From IMG/VR virus record IMGVR_UViG_3300041402_000679, positions 1-45,594 of that record: a stretch of 45,594 nt of DNA. One strand, 5' to 3'. Of this stretch, positions 1-5,900 are shown piece by piece. Numbering within the stretch: position 1 is the stretch's first letter; each line of letters begins with the position of its first letter. This DNA is from a virus. Position numbers and translations under genes: made by a program. The notes beneath the pieces were generated by a model. It was not told where the DNA came from and did no database searches. It saw nothing but the letters and a program-made list of their open reading frames with translations.

Positions 1-125
1 TCTACCTGACATTGCATAACTTTCTTTATAGCCTGTATCAATCATTGCTTTGGCCTTATTAAAGCCACTTGTGCAGTAGTTATGCGCTAATGTATCAATA
101 GTTTCTTGATTTGCTATAGATGGCA
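1..125 (-). CDS. terS: Terminase small subunit, N-terminal part (cut by window edge)
   Basis: On the minus strand the first 42 codons of the same protein encoded in full at 43537-43965 run off the left edge of the window. The start codon at 125 overlaps the TAA of the upstream 35-codon gene (TAATG arrangement), which suggests translational coupling. The part present carries the predicted helix-turn-helix region of phage small terminases (CTSGFNKAKAMIDTGY). It is a duplicate caused by terminal redundancy, not a second gene. Confidence 0.85.
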
Positions 126-127
126 TT
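1..127. repeat. Terminal redundancy block 1 (matches 43840-43966)
   Basis: The first 127 bases recur without a visible difference at 43840-43966. After this block the two copies diverge, then match again in three further blocks: 149-222 with 44459-44531, 403-610 with 44711-44918, and about 788-983 with 45398-45594. The window therefore reads once round a circular or terminally redundant genome and ends in a second version of its own start. The unit length is near 43.8-44.6 kb depending on which version is kept. Confidence 0.9.
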
Positions 128-233
128 ACTTACCCTTCAAATCGCATTTGTCTTTGAAGATACACTTGTCATTTACCCAGTATCGGCAGTATTTAGTACA
201 ATATCGTAATTTCCAGCCTTTTAGTGGTCTCAT
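126..233 (-). CDS. 35-residue cysteine-rich protein (left variant)
   Basis: A 35-codon frame begins MRPLKGWKLRYCTKYC and has four cysteines (positions 12, 16, 24, 30). It ends in TAA overlapping the terS start. A nearly identical protein lies at 44435-44542, so the gene is conserved between the two terminal variants even though its neighbours differ, which supports it being real. Function is not recognised; spaced cysteines and basic residues suggest a small metal-binding or nucleic-acid-binding protein (inference). Confidence 0.6.
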   Translation of the reverse strand: MRPLKGWKLRYCTKYCRYWVNDKCIFKDKCDLKGK

Positions 234-251
234 AAGTCCTCTATCGTAGGA

Positions 252-386
252 CTAATTTTTTCCTTCTTTTGCCCATTGCTTTAGTGCCTCTTTGTATTCT
301 TCACAGTCCTTACGGCAATCATAACTTTTATTTGTAAAATACATCAAGGAACAATATTCACAAGGGTCAGGATAACTACTGCTCAT
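252..386 (-). CDS. 44-residue cysteine-rich protein, only in left variant
   Basis: A 44-codon frame (MSSSYPDPCEYCSLMYF...) follows a good Shine-Dalgarno site (AAGGAAAAG before ATG). Cysteines come in two pairs, C9-x2-C12 and C24-x3-C28, the pattern of a small zinc ribbon. The gene is absent from the right-hand version of the region, where the same position holds other small genes, so it is part of the variable gene content. Function unknown. Confidence 0.55.
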   Translation of the reverse strand: MSSSYPDPCEYCSLMYFTNKSYDCRKDCEEYKEALKQWAKEGKN

Positions 387-402
387 CTTTTCCTTTCGCG
401 TT

Positions 403-474
403 CACTTAAAATAGGGCGGCAACTCTCTTTACATCCGTTAGTATTTATGTATCGTTATCCGCCCTGGTTAAATC
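403..474. repeat. GGGCGG stem element, copy 1
   Basis: Read on the minus strand, AGGGCGG (465-459) can pair with CCGCCCT (419-413), with an additional AAC/GTT pairing inside. It is flanked by TTAA-rich ends. The same arrangement occurs at 44711-44782 (near-identical) and 44925-44994 (same flanks and stem, different interior). The element overlaps the 3' end of the 54-residue zinc protein gene. Role unknown; it marks a place where the two terminal variants exchange gene content. Confidence 0.5.
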
Positions 475-609
475 AGAAATCTCTACACTGCCCTTGCCAC
501 TGCACATAGGACAAACTTCAAGTAATGGCAAACCCTCATCGTTTGTATTCATCCCACGTATTTTGCCTTTGCCATAACTGCATATTGGGCATTTTTCAGT
601 GTGTGCCAT
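445..609 (-). CDS. DnaJ-type zinc-finger microprotein, 54 residues (left copy)
   Basis: The frame MAHTEKCPICSYGKGK ... VCPMCSGKGS contains two CxxCxxGKG-like half sites (C7/C10 and C33/C36), the signature of the cysteine-rich zinc domain of DnaJ chaperones in a stripped-down form. Many phages carry such stand-alone ribbons; their function is usually unknown. An almost identical copy, with a synonymous change, is at 44753-44917. No strong SD is visible at this start. Confidence 0.65.
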   Translation of the reverse strand: MAHTEKCPICSYGKGKIRGMNTNDEGLPLLEVCPMCSGKGSVEISDLTRADNDT

Positions 610-786
610 TTGGTAGTCTCATAATAAACCGAGTTCCTTCTCAGCACCTTACTGAGTTTTGTATCTTTCAAACAAACGAGACCAACCGCTTATACCGAGC
701 AAATTTATAATAAAACATCCCTGCTTCATATATACTTATAAATACGGCATTGCTGAGGGAGAGTCAACAGAAAAATTAGCTTATTT
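610..786. other. Left-variant control gap
   Basis: No supported gene lies between the 54-residue protein start and the structured leader RNA. The stretch is AT-rich and holds the candidate leftward promoter at 739-767. It differs almost completely from the matching stretch of the right-hand variant, which contains extra small ORFs and a terminator. Confidence 0.4.
739..767 (-). promoter_or_regulatory. Candidate leftward promoter (left variant)
   Basis: On the minus strand TTGACT (767-762) is followed after 17 bases by TATTTA (744-739). The better-preserved equivalent in the right variant has TTGACA, a 17-base spacer and TTTAAT (45377-45349), and both share an AATGCCGT stretch in the spacer. 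It would drive the leftward terS-terL transcript. The left copy matches the -10 consensus poorly. Confidence 0.4.
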
Positions 787-983
787 CGTAAAGCCAGCTA
801 TGTAAAGGGCTTAGCAGCAAGTCTTAATTACTTAATGTCTATTTCCATTTTATGTTTGCACTTTTGGCGGGGATGGTCGATAATTTATATAGCTATGAGA
901 CATAAACCCACAATAATTTATTCCGAATTTTGCAGAGCTGGCCGACTTAATCCCCGTCTCATAGCGGAGCTGGTCGGCTCTGC
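787..983 (+). ncRNA. Structured leader RNA of the rightward operon (left copy)
   Basis: Inverted repeats suggest a complex RNA. GTCTATTTCC (837-846) can pair with GGGGATGGTC (869-878). GCTATGAGAC (892-901) pairs perfectly with GTCTCATAGC (956-965). GCAGAG and CCGAC (932-946) pair with GTCGG and CTCTGC (973-983). The last two helices interleave as A-B-A'-B', a pseudoknot layout. The final helix is followed by TTTT and then the SD and start codon of the next gene, so it could act as a 5' UTR switch or attenuator. The right-end copy (45395-45594) keeps about 110 bp unchanged and preserves the first helix by compensating changes. No known riboswitch class was recognised. Confidence 0.55.
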
Positions 984-1000
984 TTTTATGAGGTGAAACT

Positions 1001-1270
1001 ATGAAAACCTACAAAGAATTCCAAAAAGAAAAACGCCGTTTTCGGCGACAAGAGCTGAGAACCATTGAAAGCCATTTACACCCATCACCTGACAAGCTCA
1101 ATAACTGCAACATCTTACATGAACACAAGGGGCAGTATATTTATTTTTCGGCTTGGCTTGGCGATAACAAAGTCAATACAAAATCGTTGAAATATCACCG
1201 GTTGACCATACTAAACGATAGACACTTTTACAATAATCATTCAGATGATTTCAAGTGGCTTGCAGCTTAA
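1001..1270 (+). CDS. Unknown 89-residue protein, first gene of rightward operon
   Basis: The frame starts at ATG 1001 behind GAGGTG and ends in TAA inside the first attC-like hairpin. The product is basic at the N-terminus (MKTYKEFQKEKRRFRRQE) and ends in a mixed region (FKWLAA). It looks like a real small phage protein but I do not recognise the family. Its position directly behind the structured leader RNA makes it the prime candidate for control by that RNA. Confidence 0.7.
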   Translation: MKTYKEFQKEKRRFRRQELRTIESHLHPSPDKLNNCNILHEHKGQYIYFSAWLGDNKVNTKSLKYHRLTILNDRHFYNNHSDDFKWLAA

Positions 1271-1324
1271 CAGCCCACCCCAAAGCCCTGTTATCCGGCA
1301 GGGCTTGCCTGTATGCTGTTAAAT
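1265..1324 (+). repeat. attC-like hairpin, copy 1
   Basis: Sixty bases start with GCTTAAC, containing the upstream gene's stop codon, and end with GTTAAAT. TTAACAGC pairs with GCTGTTAA. After a symmetrical 9-base internal loop, AGCCCTG pairs with CAGGGCT around an 8-base loop. The outer ends fit the integron attC core patterns RYYYAAC and GTTRRRY. A second copy at 1629-1686 keeps the outer ends but has a different inner stem. Confidence 0.6.
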
Positions 1325-1349
1325 CAGGAAACTGTTAAGAGGTGGTAAA

Positions 1350-1634
1350 ATGGAACACACAAAATGGAAAATGCGGGACATTTGCAAATCTACTTATTTT
1401 ATTGAGTTAGATGATGATGAAGGCTGTATATCAGTTTTTGCTAAAACGCCCGAGAAAGCAGAGAAAACTGCCCGCTTGATAGCCGCCGCCCCTGCCTTGC
1501 TGAAGGCTTGCGAAGATGATGCTTATTCTTCCGAAATAGCTATCAACGCAACCTGTACAAGCGAAAGGCGAAACAGGCTCACAGAAATCAATATACAACG
1601 ATTAGCCGCCATAGCTATGACACAAAACAGCTAA
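1350..1634 (+). CDS. Unknown 94-residue phage protein
   Basis: ATG 1350 lies behind AAGAGGTGG. The middle contains AEKTARLIAAAPALLKACEDD, the ARLIAAAP-LL-AL motif common in small uncharacterised phage proteins, often found near replication genes. The TAA stop begins the second attC-like hairpin. Together with that hairpin the gene forms a gene-plus-element unit bounded on both sides by GTTAAA sequences. Function unknown. Confidence 0.75.
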   Translation: MEHTKWKMRDICKSTYFIELDDDEGCISVFAKTPEKAEKTARLIAAAPALLKACEDDAYSSEIAINATCTSERRNRLTEINIQRLAAIAMTQNS

Positions 1635-1686
1635 CAGCCGACTCTGAGCATAGCGTAGCATCTATGCTCCCTGTATGCTGTTAAAC
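1629..1686 (+). repeat. attC-like hairpin, copy 2
   Basis: The outer stem TAACAGC/GCTGTTA matches copy 1, and the shared 3' side reads CCTGTATGCTGTTAAA in both. The inner stem is quite different (GAGCATAG/CTATGCTC, 8 bp) but occupies the same place, so structure rather than inner sequence is kept. The left core AGCTAAC misses RYYYAAC at one position; the right core GTTAAAC fits GTTRRRY. It overlaps the stop codon of the 94-residue gene. Confidence 0.6.
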
Positions 1687-1717
1687 CCTTAACCCTTGTC
1701 TTTATTTAAGGTGTGAA

Positions 1718-1909
1718 ATGGCCGCTCGTAGGAGATTTTACTTTGTAAATTGCAATAGCTTTCCTGAACGATGCACAAAGCCCAATTACGAACTTTGGAA
1801 AAAAGACTTTAAGGTAATATCGCTCGATGCTACTAAACATATACGAGGCTGGAGCGAAAAAGTTATTAACAGCTTTGGTGTAACTGTTGGATATATCTGT
1901 GGGAGATAA
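1718..1909 (+). CDS. Unknown 63-residue protein
   Basis: The start at 1718 has AAGGTGTG just upstream. The product (MAARRRFYFVNCNSFPERC...) is basic with three cysteines and an alternating hydrophobic C-terminus (VINSFGVTVGYICGR). It is followed after three bases by the next gene, consistent with one rightward operon. No family recognised. An opposing minus-strand frame overlaps it but has no operon context. Confidence 0.6.
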   Translation: MAARRRFYFVNCNSFPERCTKPNYELWKKDFKVISLDATKHIRGWSEKVINSFGVTVGYICGR

Positions 1910-1912
1910 AAA

Positions 1913-2086
1913 ATGAAACGAACCGTAACTTTAACAGAAAAAGAAATTAAACATCTCCGTAGCGTTGTTATACACCAAGAAGGGTATGGCTTTAACGAAT
2001 GTTCAATTTGTAATAAGAAATGGATAAGACGGTCAAGTGCCGAGACGAGAGAGCACTTGAATTGCATAGCCTCACCTTTAACCTAA
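1913..2086 (+). CDS. 57-residue C2HC zinc-finger-like protein
   Basis: A 57-codon frame starts three bases after the previous stop; GGGAGATAAAAA supplies an SD. C30-x2-C33 and H48-x2-C51 form a C2HC-like metal site following a predicted helical, basic N-terminus (TLTEKEIKHLRSVV). This resembles small phage zinc-finger regulators, but no specific family can be named. The stop codon directly precedes a GC-rich hairpin and the tRNA-shaped element. Confidence 0.6.
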   Translation: MKRTVTLTEKEIKHLRSVVIHQEGYGFNECSICNKKWIRRSSAETREHLNCIASPLT

Positions 2087-2104
2087 CCCGCCTAGCTTGG
2101 CGGG
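2087..2104 (+). other. GC-rich hairpin ahead of tRNA-like element
   Basis: CCCGCC (2087-2092) pairs with GGCGGG (2099-2104) around TAGCTT, starting right after a stop codon. It has no T-run, so it is not a typical intrinsic terminator. It could protect or separate the upstream mRNA from the following structured RNA (inference). Confidence 0.45.
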
Positions 2105-2115
2105 GACACGAGAAT

Positions 2116-2231
2116 AACCGGCGGCAGCGTGTAGGAAACGTAGCCAGAGATAATAAGATTAGGCGGCCGATAATAGAGGACTTAAACTCTGGTGGTTAGC
2201 AACAAGTAGGTGCAAATCCTGCCCGCCGGTT
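2116..2231 (+). ncRNA. tRNA-shaped structured RNA element, copy 1
   Basis: AACCGGCGG pairs with CCGCCGGTT as a 9-bp closing stem. Two bases later a D-arm-like hairpin forms (GCGT, loop GTAGGAA, ACGT). A long middle arm follows (GCCAGAG with CTCTGGT). Then a T-arm-like hairpin (GTAGG, loop TGCAAAT, CCTGC) abuts the 3' closing strand with no gap, exactly as in a tRNA. At 116 nt with a 64-nt middle section and no CCA, it is not a normal tRNA. A second element of the same plan is on the other strand at 13632-13752. Confidence 0.55.
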
Positions 2232-2268
2232 TGCAATAATAGGCTTATATGAAATAGGAGATAAGAAA

Positions 2269-2514
2269 ATGAGCGAATGTCCTGAAAAAATCGAACAAAG
2301 CGAAAAATACCCTAATGAGACCACCAGTTTTATATTAGGTAATTGCTATGATGAAAAAGAAACCGCCGAACTCGTCAAGTGGTGGAATTGCCGCGATGCC
2401 TTGCTGGAGGCGTGCGAGAGGCATAAGAAAATAACTATAGCCAATTATGGCAATCTCCATTGGGACGCCAATTATAAGCAAATGGAAGCCGCCCTTGCTG
2501 CGGCAAAGGAATAG
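2269..2514 (+). CDS. Unknown 81-residue phage protein
   Basis: ATG 2269 follows AGGAGATAAGAAA, a strong SD. The acidic product contains WNCRDALLEACERHKK and ends MEAALAAAKE. The ALLEACE segment also occurs in the proteins at 13262-13555 and (as ALLKACE) 1350-1634, hinting at a shared small helical fold. It is the last gene of the rightward operon, just before the terminator. Function unknown. Confidence 0.7.
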   Translation: MSECPEKIEQSEKYPNETTSFILGNCYDEKETAELVKWWNCRDALLEACERHKKITIANYGNLHWDANYKQMEAALAAAKE

Positions 2515-2517
2515 AAA

Positions 2518-2548
2518 ACTTAGGGCAAGAGCCTAAGTGTTTGTTTTT
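2518..2548. terminator. Bidirectional intrinsic terminator between convergent operons
   Basis: ACTTAGG (2518-2524) pairs with CCTAAGT (2532-2538) around a 7-base loop. On the plus strand GTTTGTTTTT follows; on the minus strand the stem is followed by TTTTCTATT. It lies between the last rightward gene and the last leftward gene, whose TAG stop is inside the stem, and so would stop both transcripts. Confidence 0.75.
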
Positions 2549-2706
2549 GCCGGACTTATCAAGGGCTTTTCTGCCTTTTCTACCCAACGCTCAACTATCC
2601 TTCCGCACCAGCCGCACCATTTATCATATCGCCAAGGCCGGTCAATAACATTCGGTCTTTTGCAGAACGGGCATTTTTCCTCTTTATGCTTTGTCGTCCT
2701 TGACAT
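2533..2706 (-). CDS. 57-residue zinc-ribbon protein
   Basis: The frame MSRTTKHKEEKCPFCKRP ... KWCGWCGRIVERW has a CPFC knuckle (C12/C15) and a CGWC knuckle (C31/C34), a classic zinc ribbon of the kind seen in Lar-like and other phage microproteins. It is the most distal gene of the leftward transcript, and its stop lies in the bidirectional terminator. Function unknown. Confidence 0.65.
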   Translation of the reverse strand: MSRTTKHKEEKCPFCKRPNVIDRPWRYDKWCGWCGRIVERWVEKAEKPLISPAKTNT

Positions 2707-2765
2707 CTAAAGTCTCGATTACTATTCCTGTAATAATTCCGTCCACGTCTTAAAGCCGTGAGATT

Positions 2766-3236
2766 TCATAAGCCTACCTGCTTTAATACTTTGCCCCCAT
2801 CCATTACCCGCTCAACATATTTATCTGCATTTTCCATTCGCCTGAATTTCTCTATGTTTTTCCTGGTCACTTCCTTTGGGATATTCTGCATCACTAAGAT
2901 TATCTTCTCATCTGGATAGTATTTTTCCATCCGCTTAAATTTGGTCACATCTTTCTGTTTAAGATGGCCTTTGGTTTCGTGCCAGTAATGTGTTCTATCC
3001 ATACCACCATCTTCGGCTTCGTGGCCATACAACACAAGAAAATCGGGAGTATAAAACACCGTGCCAGAGCGTATCTTCTCAAACTCAAACTTGCGTGGCT
3101 CATAACTCCAGTCTACAATTTCGCCTGCCTGTTTCAAAAACTCAAGGTATTCTGCCCAGCGGACCTCAAAGCCAGAACGGAACCAATATCGCTTACCGCC
3201 CACTTCGGCCCAGCCCTGCTTGAAATTACTTGCCAT
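2766..3236 (-). CDS. DUF1064-like PD-(D/E)xK endonuclease (Holliday-junction-resolvase type)
   Basis: The 156-residue product has the order seen in DUF1064 and T7 endonuclease I-like nucleases: an early acidic helix (GFEVRWAEYLEFL, residues 22-34), YTPDFL with the likely catalytic D65, and ETK (87-89) as the ExK half of the PD-(D/E)xK site. Such enzymes cut branched DNA during phage recombination and packaging. The start at 3236 has AAGGAG upstream. Family placement is by motif and length; junction specificity is inferred. Confidence 0.65.
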   Translation of the reverse strand: MASNFKQGWAEVGGKRYWFRSGFEVRWAEYLEFLKQAGEIVDWSYEPRKFEFEKIRSGTVFYTPDFLVLYGHEAEDGGMDRTHYWHETKGHLKQKDVTKFKRMEKYYPDEKIILVMQNIPKEVTRKNIEKFRRMENADKYVERVMDGGKVLKQVGL

Positions 3237-3257
3237 CTAGCTTCTCCTTCTGCTTTG

Positions 3258-3443
3258 CTATGCAGGTTCAACTGTTGATATAGAAGCTATATCTACGCGC
3301 TTTTGGGTTATATATACACTTATTTTTGTTTTACAACCACACTCACATCGTCTTATATGAGTTCCGCTCCGCTTTTGGACATAGTGCCAACTGCCGCATT
3401 TTCGACATCGCCAGTAATTTCCGTGATACCATTTCTCGCTCAT
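3258..3443 (-). CDS. 61-residue zinc-ribbon protein
   Basis: Start chosen at 3443 (MSEKWYHGNYW) because AAGGAGAAG precedes it and the ATG overlaps the upstream TGA. A longer frame to 3497 would overlap the neighbour heavily. CRKC and CECGC pairs form a rubredoxin-like zinc ribbon. A 19-bp sequence covering this gene's SD is repeated before the next gene at 3240-3258. Function unknown. Confidence 0.65.
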   Translation of the reverse strand: MSEKWYHGNYWRCRKCGSWHYVQKRSGTHIRRCECGCKTKISVYITQKRVDIASISTVEPA

Positions 3444-3616
3444 TCTGGCTTCTCCTTCTGCTTTGCCTGCCGCCAGAGCCACATCCTCTTTCTGCACGGT
3501 GGAGTAAATATCATAAATAATAATTCTGGCAAAGAAGGCTCAAAGCCATAGCAGATATGCTCGGTTTTGTATAATGTGTGATTTACAAATAAACGGCTTT
3601 CGTATTTACTCATCAT
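3440..3616 (-). CDS. Unknown 58-residue protein
   Basis: The frame MMSKYESRLFVNHTLYKTE... may start at either of two adjacent ATGs (3616 or 3613). It overlaps the neighbours at both ends by a few bases, as most genes in this operon do. The C-terminal third is basic and aromatic. No family recognised; supported mainly by tight packing with its neighbours. Confidence 0.5.
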   Translation of the reverse strand: MMSKYESRLFVNHTLYKTEHICYGFEPSLPELLFMIFTPPCRKRMWLWRQAKQKEKPE

Positions 3617-3761
3617 CACCTAGTCCCCATACTGCGGCATCTTTTTCGTAATATACACATATCTTTGGTTCTCCTGTGGGGTATCCTTCCACCCTTAATT
3701 CACAAGGGGACGTTACAGGACAACCCCTTTCACTCCAACTTTCACATATCCATATTTCCAT
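3606..3761 (-). CDS. Unknown 51-residue acidic protein with paired cysteines
   Basis: The frame MEIWICESWSERGCPVTSPCELRVEGYP... has cysteines at 6, 14, 20 and 35 and an acidic tail. It resembles small phage proteins that describe themselves only by a WICESW-type start (known from many tailed phages, function unknown; my family recollection is tentative). It overlaps the next gene by the start codon region. Confidence 0.55.
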   Translation of the reverse strand: MEIWICESWSERGCPVTSPCELRVEGYPTGEPKICVYYEKDAAVWGLGDDE

Positions 3762-3808
3762 ATCTATCCTGTTTTTTCCTTATCATAGCTCGTTACATTC
3801 TGTTCCTT

Positions 3809-3994
3809 TCAGGCAACAGAAACTGTAAATCCTTGCCGATTTAGAAAGTTATCAGTAACTTTTTCCGGCCAAGTTTTAGGCCAAGGTATTTCAACCAACA
3901 CATCATCATCGCACTCCACATACAAAAATATTTCACCACTATCGTTTATGGCTTTTAGTCTGCATTTAGTTATGCTCCTATCCATCTTAGCCAT
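3809..3994 (-). CDS. Unknown 61-residue protein
   Basis: AAAGGAGCAGA directly precedes ATG 3994. The product (MAKMDRSITKCRLKAINDSGEIFLYVECDDD...) reads as a compact beta-rich protein. It sits 10 bases after the DUF551-type gene stop, in the same leftward operon. No recognisable domain. Confidence 0.6.
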   Translation of the reverse strand: MAKMDRSITKCRLKAINDSGEIFLYVECDDDVLVEIPWPKTWPEKVTDNFLNRQGFTVSVA

Positions 3995-4004
3995 TCTGCT
4001 CCTT

Positions 4005-4631
4005 TCAGGGCTTTGGTAGAATTATTGGCTTCCAGTAGGTATAGTTGTCTTTGATATGCTGTATATTAGAGCATGTCCCTAAACAAATCCCACCAATGTT
4101 TCCATACTCCATACTTGGATTTATAAATTCCACCCAACCATCTATTTTCTGAGAAATCTCGCTTACAGGTATCCAGCGATTCTCCCCCTCAAGCTCCTTG
4201 ATTTGCTTGGCTTGAGCTTCGAGATGGGTTCCCCATACACCGATATACCAAGAAACAGGGTCGCTTAAATTCTGGTGTTCGTCCATCAATTCAGACAAAG
4301 GCATTTTAACAACTCTTCCAACAACTAAGGCTTCAACCTCTATCTCGCCCACAGGGGGCTTATTAAGCTGCTGTTCTGGCCGACGGCTACCTTGCTTTTT
4401 GGTTTTGCAGGCAGGGCAGGGAATCCAAGCGTTTTCACTATCTCTTAATTTTCGTTCTTTCCAGCCACTTCCCCCGCACTCAGAGCACGGCTTGGGGAGA
4501 AGGGAGATGGCTTTAGTGTTGCGAGCAGCTAATGTTTGCATTTCAGCATTAGGCTTGCTGGTTTTTTTAATATCTGCAAATTGTGCTTTGTTATCTTCCA
4601 GCAACTCCCTGATTTTGTCATCTACTTGCAT
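4005..4631 (-). CDS. DUF551-containing protein with internal zinc ribbon
   Basis: Start set at 4631 (MQVDDKIRELL) because GGGAGG lies just upstream; an earlier ATG at 4655 lacks this. The 208-residue product has an N-terminal helical segment, a DnaJ-type zinc ribbon (CSECGGSGW ... CPAC), and a C-terminal DUF551-like domain beginning RWIPVSE and ending WKPIILP. DUF551 is common in phage and prophage genes of unknown role. The combination with the ribbon is unusual but plausible. Confidence 0.7.
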   Translation of the reverse strand: MQVDDKIRELLEDNKAQFADIKKTSKPNAEMQTLAARNTKAISLLPKPCSECGGSGWKERKLRDSENAWIPCPACKTKKQGSRRPEQQLNKPPVGEIEVEALVVGRVVKMPLSELMDEHQNLSDPVSWYIGVWGTHLEAQAKQIKELEGENRWIPVSEISQKIDGWVEFINPSMEYGNIGGICLGTCSNIQHIKDNYTYWKPIILPKP

Positions 4632-4792
4632 TTTGGCCTCCCAATCTTCCACCATTTGCGTTCATACCAACCACAGTATTCGCCTGTTCTTAACCAAAGC
4701 CCACGAGAACACTTATGGACTGTCAACCCATGATACAATCCATAAATGTAAATCTTAAACTTTTTACAATCCTTACACCGCTTCTCTTTCAT
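4622..4792 (-). CDS. 56-residue cysteine-rich protein
   Basis: Start taken at 4792, where ATG overlaps the TGA of the Lar-like gene. The product MKEKRCKDCKKFKIYIYG ... HKCSRGLW ... YCGWYERKWW has a CKDC pair and two further cysteines, as in small phage proteins with a four-cysteine zinc site. It shares its first residues (MKEK) with the Lar-like neighbour. Function unknown. Confidence 0.6.
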   Translation of the reverse strand: MKEKRCKDCKKFKIYIYGLYHGLTVHKCSRGLWLRTGEYCGWYERKWWKIGRPKCK

Positions 4793-4962
4793 TTCTTTAG
4801 CCTCCCGTTCCAAGCCTTGATAGCTTCAGCTTCAGTTTGTTTGTTAGGCCCGCTTGCTCCACATATCATACAGTGAACATTCCAATGGTCATCCCGATAA
4901 CGGTCTTGATAAATTTCTTCCTTTTCTTTACAAAAAGGACACGGTTCAAGTTTCTCTTTCAT
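4789..4962 (-). CDS. Lar-like restriction-alleviation zinc protein
   Basis: The 57-residue frame shows the Lar family pattern: CPFC (C8/C11), WNV-C-x2-CGASGP (C31/C34), then TEAEAIKAWNGR. Lar proteins modulate host type I restriction-modification, favouring modification of phage DNA, but many family members are untested. It overlaps the methyltransferase stop by ATGA and so is probably translated together with it, which fits a shared anti-restriction role (inference). Confidence 0.75.
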   Translation of the reverse strand: MKEKLEPCPFCKEKEEIYQDRYRDDHWNVHCMICGASGPNKQTEAEAIKAWNGRLKK

Positions 4963-5657
4963 TCAAATAGTCCTTTCTGGCCTTGTCTCTGCTCTTTTAC
5001 AGGAACGCCGGTATCTACGGCCTTGAGCCTCATTCTGGCTATCTCACAATACTCGCTCGAAATGTCTATGCCTATGTAGCGGCGGCCTAACATCTTGGCG
5101 GCTACGCAGGTTGTGCCAGAGCCACAGAAGGGGTCGAGGATTAGGTCGCCTTCTTTTGTAGAATTTACAATCAGATACGCAATCGGCTTTAATGGTTTTT
5201 GGGTAGGATGTTTTCTGTTTGCCCCCATTACAATTCCCTCTTGGATAATATCGTCCCAACAATTATTTAATCTATGAAGTCCTTTACTGCCGTATAAAAT
5301 CGGTTCATACCTGAAATTGTATAGTTGTGGCGGTTTTGGCTGTCCGTGTTTTTTGTCCCAAATTATGATGTTATGCAGTTTGAAATATGTTTGGAATATC
5401 GGCAAAATATCTAAAAATCTCGTAGAGGCTGCAAACATATAAATCGCACCGTCCTTTTTTAATACTCGATGCAATAGTGGCAAAGGAATAAGCGACATAT
5501 TAACAGTATCGCCAATCATATATGGTTCACCTTTTTTTTTGTAAGCCACCCCATACGGCGGGTCTGTCAGCACCAAATCCACCGAATTATCCTCAAAATC
5601 TTTGAGAACCTCAAGGCAGTCTCCGCATATAACTGTATTGATTTTGTCTATGGTCAT
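4959..5657 (-). CDS. Site-specific DNA methyltransferase, beta class (N6-adenine or N4-cytosine)
   Basis: The 232-residue protein has TDPPYG (residues 31-36, catalytic motif IV) before DPFCGSGTT (175-183, AdoMet-binding motif I), the beta-class order, and HPTQKP (150-155) typical of this group. It would methylate phage DNA, probably against host restriction. No cognate restriction enzyme is adjacent, although an HNH gene lies two genes upstream. Start and stop overlap both neighbours by ATGA. Confidence 0.9.
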   Translation of the reverse strand: MTIDKINTVICGDCLEVLKDFEDNSVDLVLTDPPYGVAYKKKGEPYMIGDTVNMSLIPLPLLHRVLKKDGAIYMFAASTRFLDILPIFQTYFKLHNIIIWDKKHGQPKPPQLYNFRYEPILYGSKGLHRLNNCWDDIIQEGIVMGANRKHPTQKPLKPIAYLIVNSTKEGDLILDPFCGSGTTCVAAKMLGRRYIGIDISSEYCEIARMRLKAVDTGVPVKEQRQGQKGLFE

Positions 5658-5881
5658 AGGGTTTTTTGTTTGAACTTTTCTTTTTTGGGGTCAACCTTGA
5701 CCAGCTTGTAAACAGCTTTTGTTTCACCAGATAAAGCTTTAAGTTGCCTAATCGCTTGAAGAATTGTCATTGGCTTGGTAAAAGAAGCAACCTTACATAA
5801 ATATCGTTCATCAAATACATTCTTGCCATAAACAACCTGATTGCGTTGCTCAAAGCCCACAACATAATTATATTTTCTCAT
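5654..5881 (-). CDS. Unknown 75-residue protein
   Basis: The product starts MRKYNYVVGFEQRNQVVYG and ends with a lysine-rich tail. A beta strand-helix pattern with QAIRQLKAL in the middle suggests a small folded domain. GGAAGG precedes the ATG, and its stop overlaps the methyltransferase start. No family recognised. Confidence 0.6.
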   Translation of the reverse strand: MRKYNYVVGFEQRNQVVYGKNVFDERYLCKVASFTKPMTILQAIRQLKALSGETKAVYKLVKVDPKKEKFKQKTL

Positions 5882-5900
5882 TTCTTACCTTCCCTTTCTG

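Noticed and set aside
525-710. 61-codon plus-strand frame at the left end
   Set aside because: Antisense to the DnaJ-type zinc protein, which is conserved in both terminal copies with a synonymous change.
2118-2229. Group I or group II intron
   Set aside because: Far too short, and no interrupted gene flanks it.
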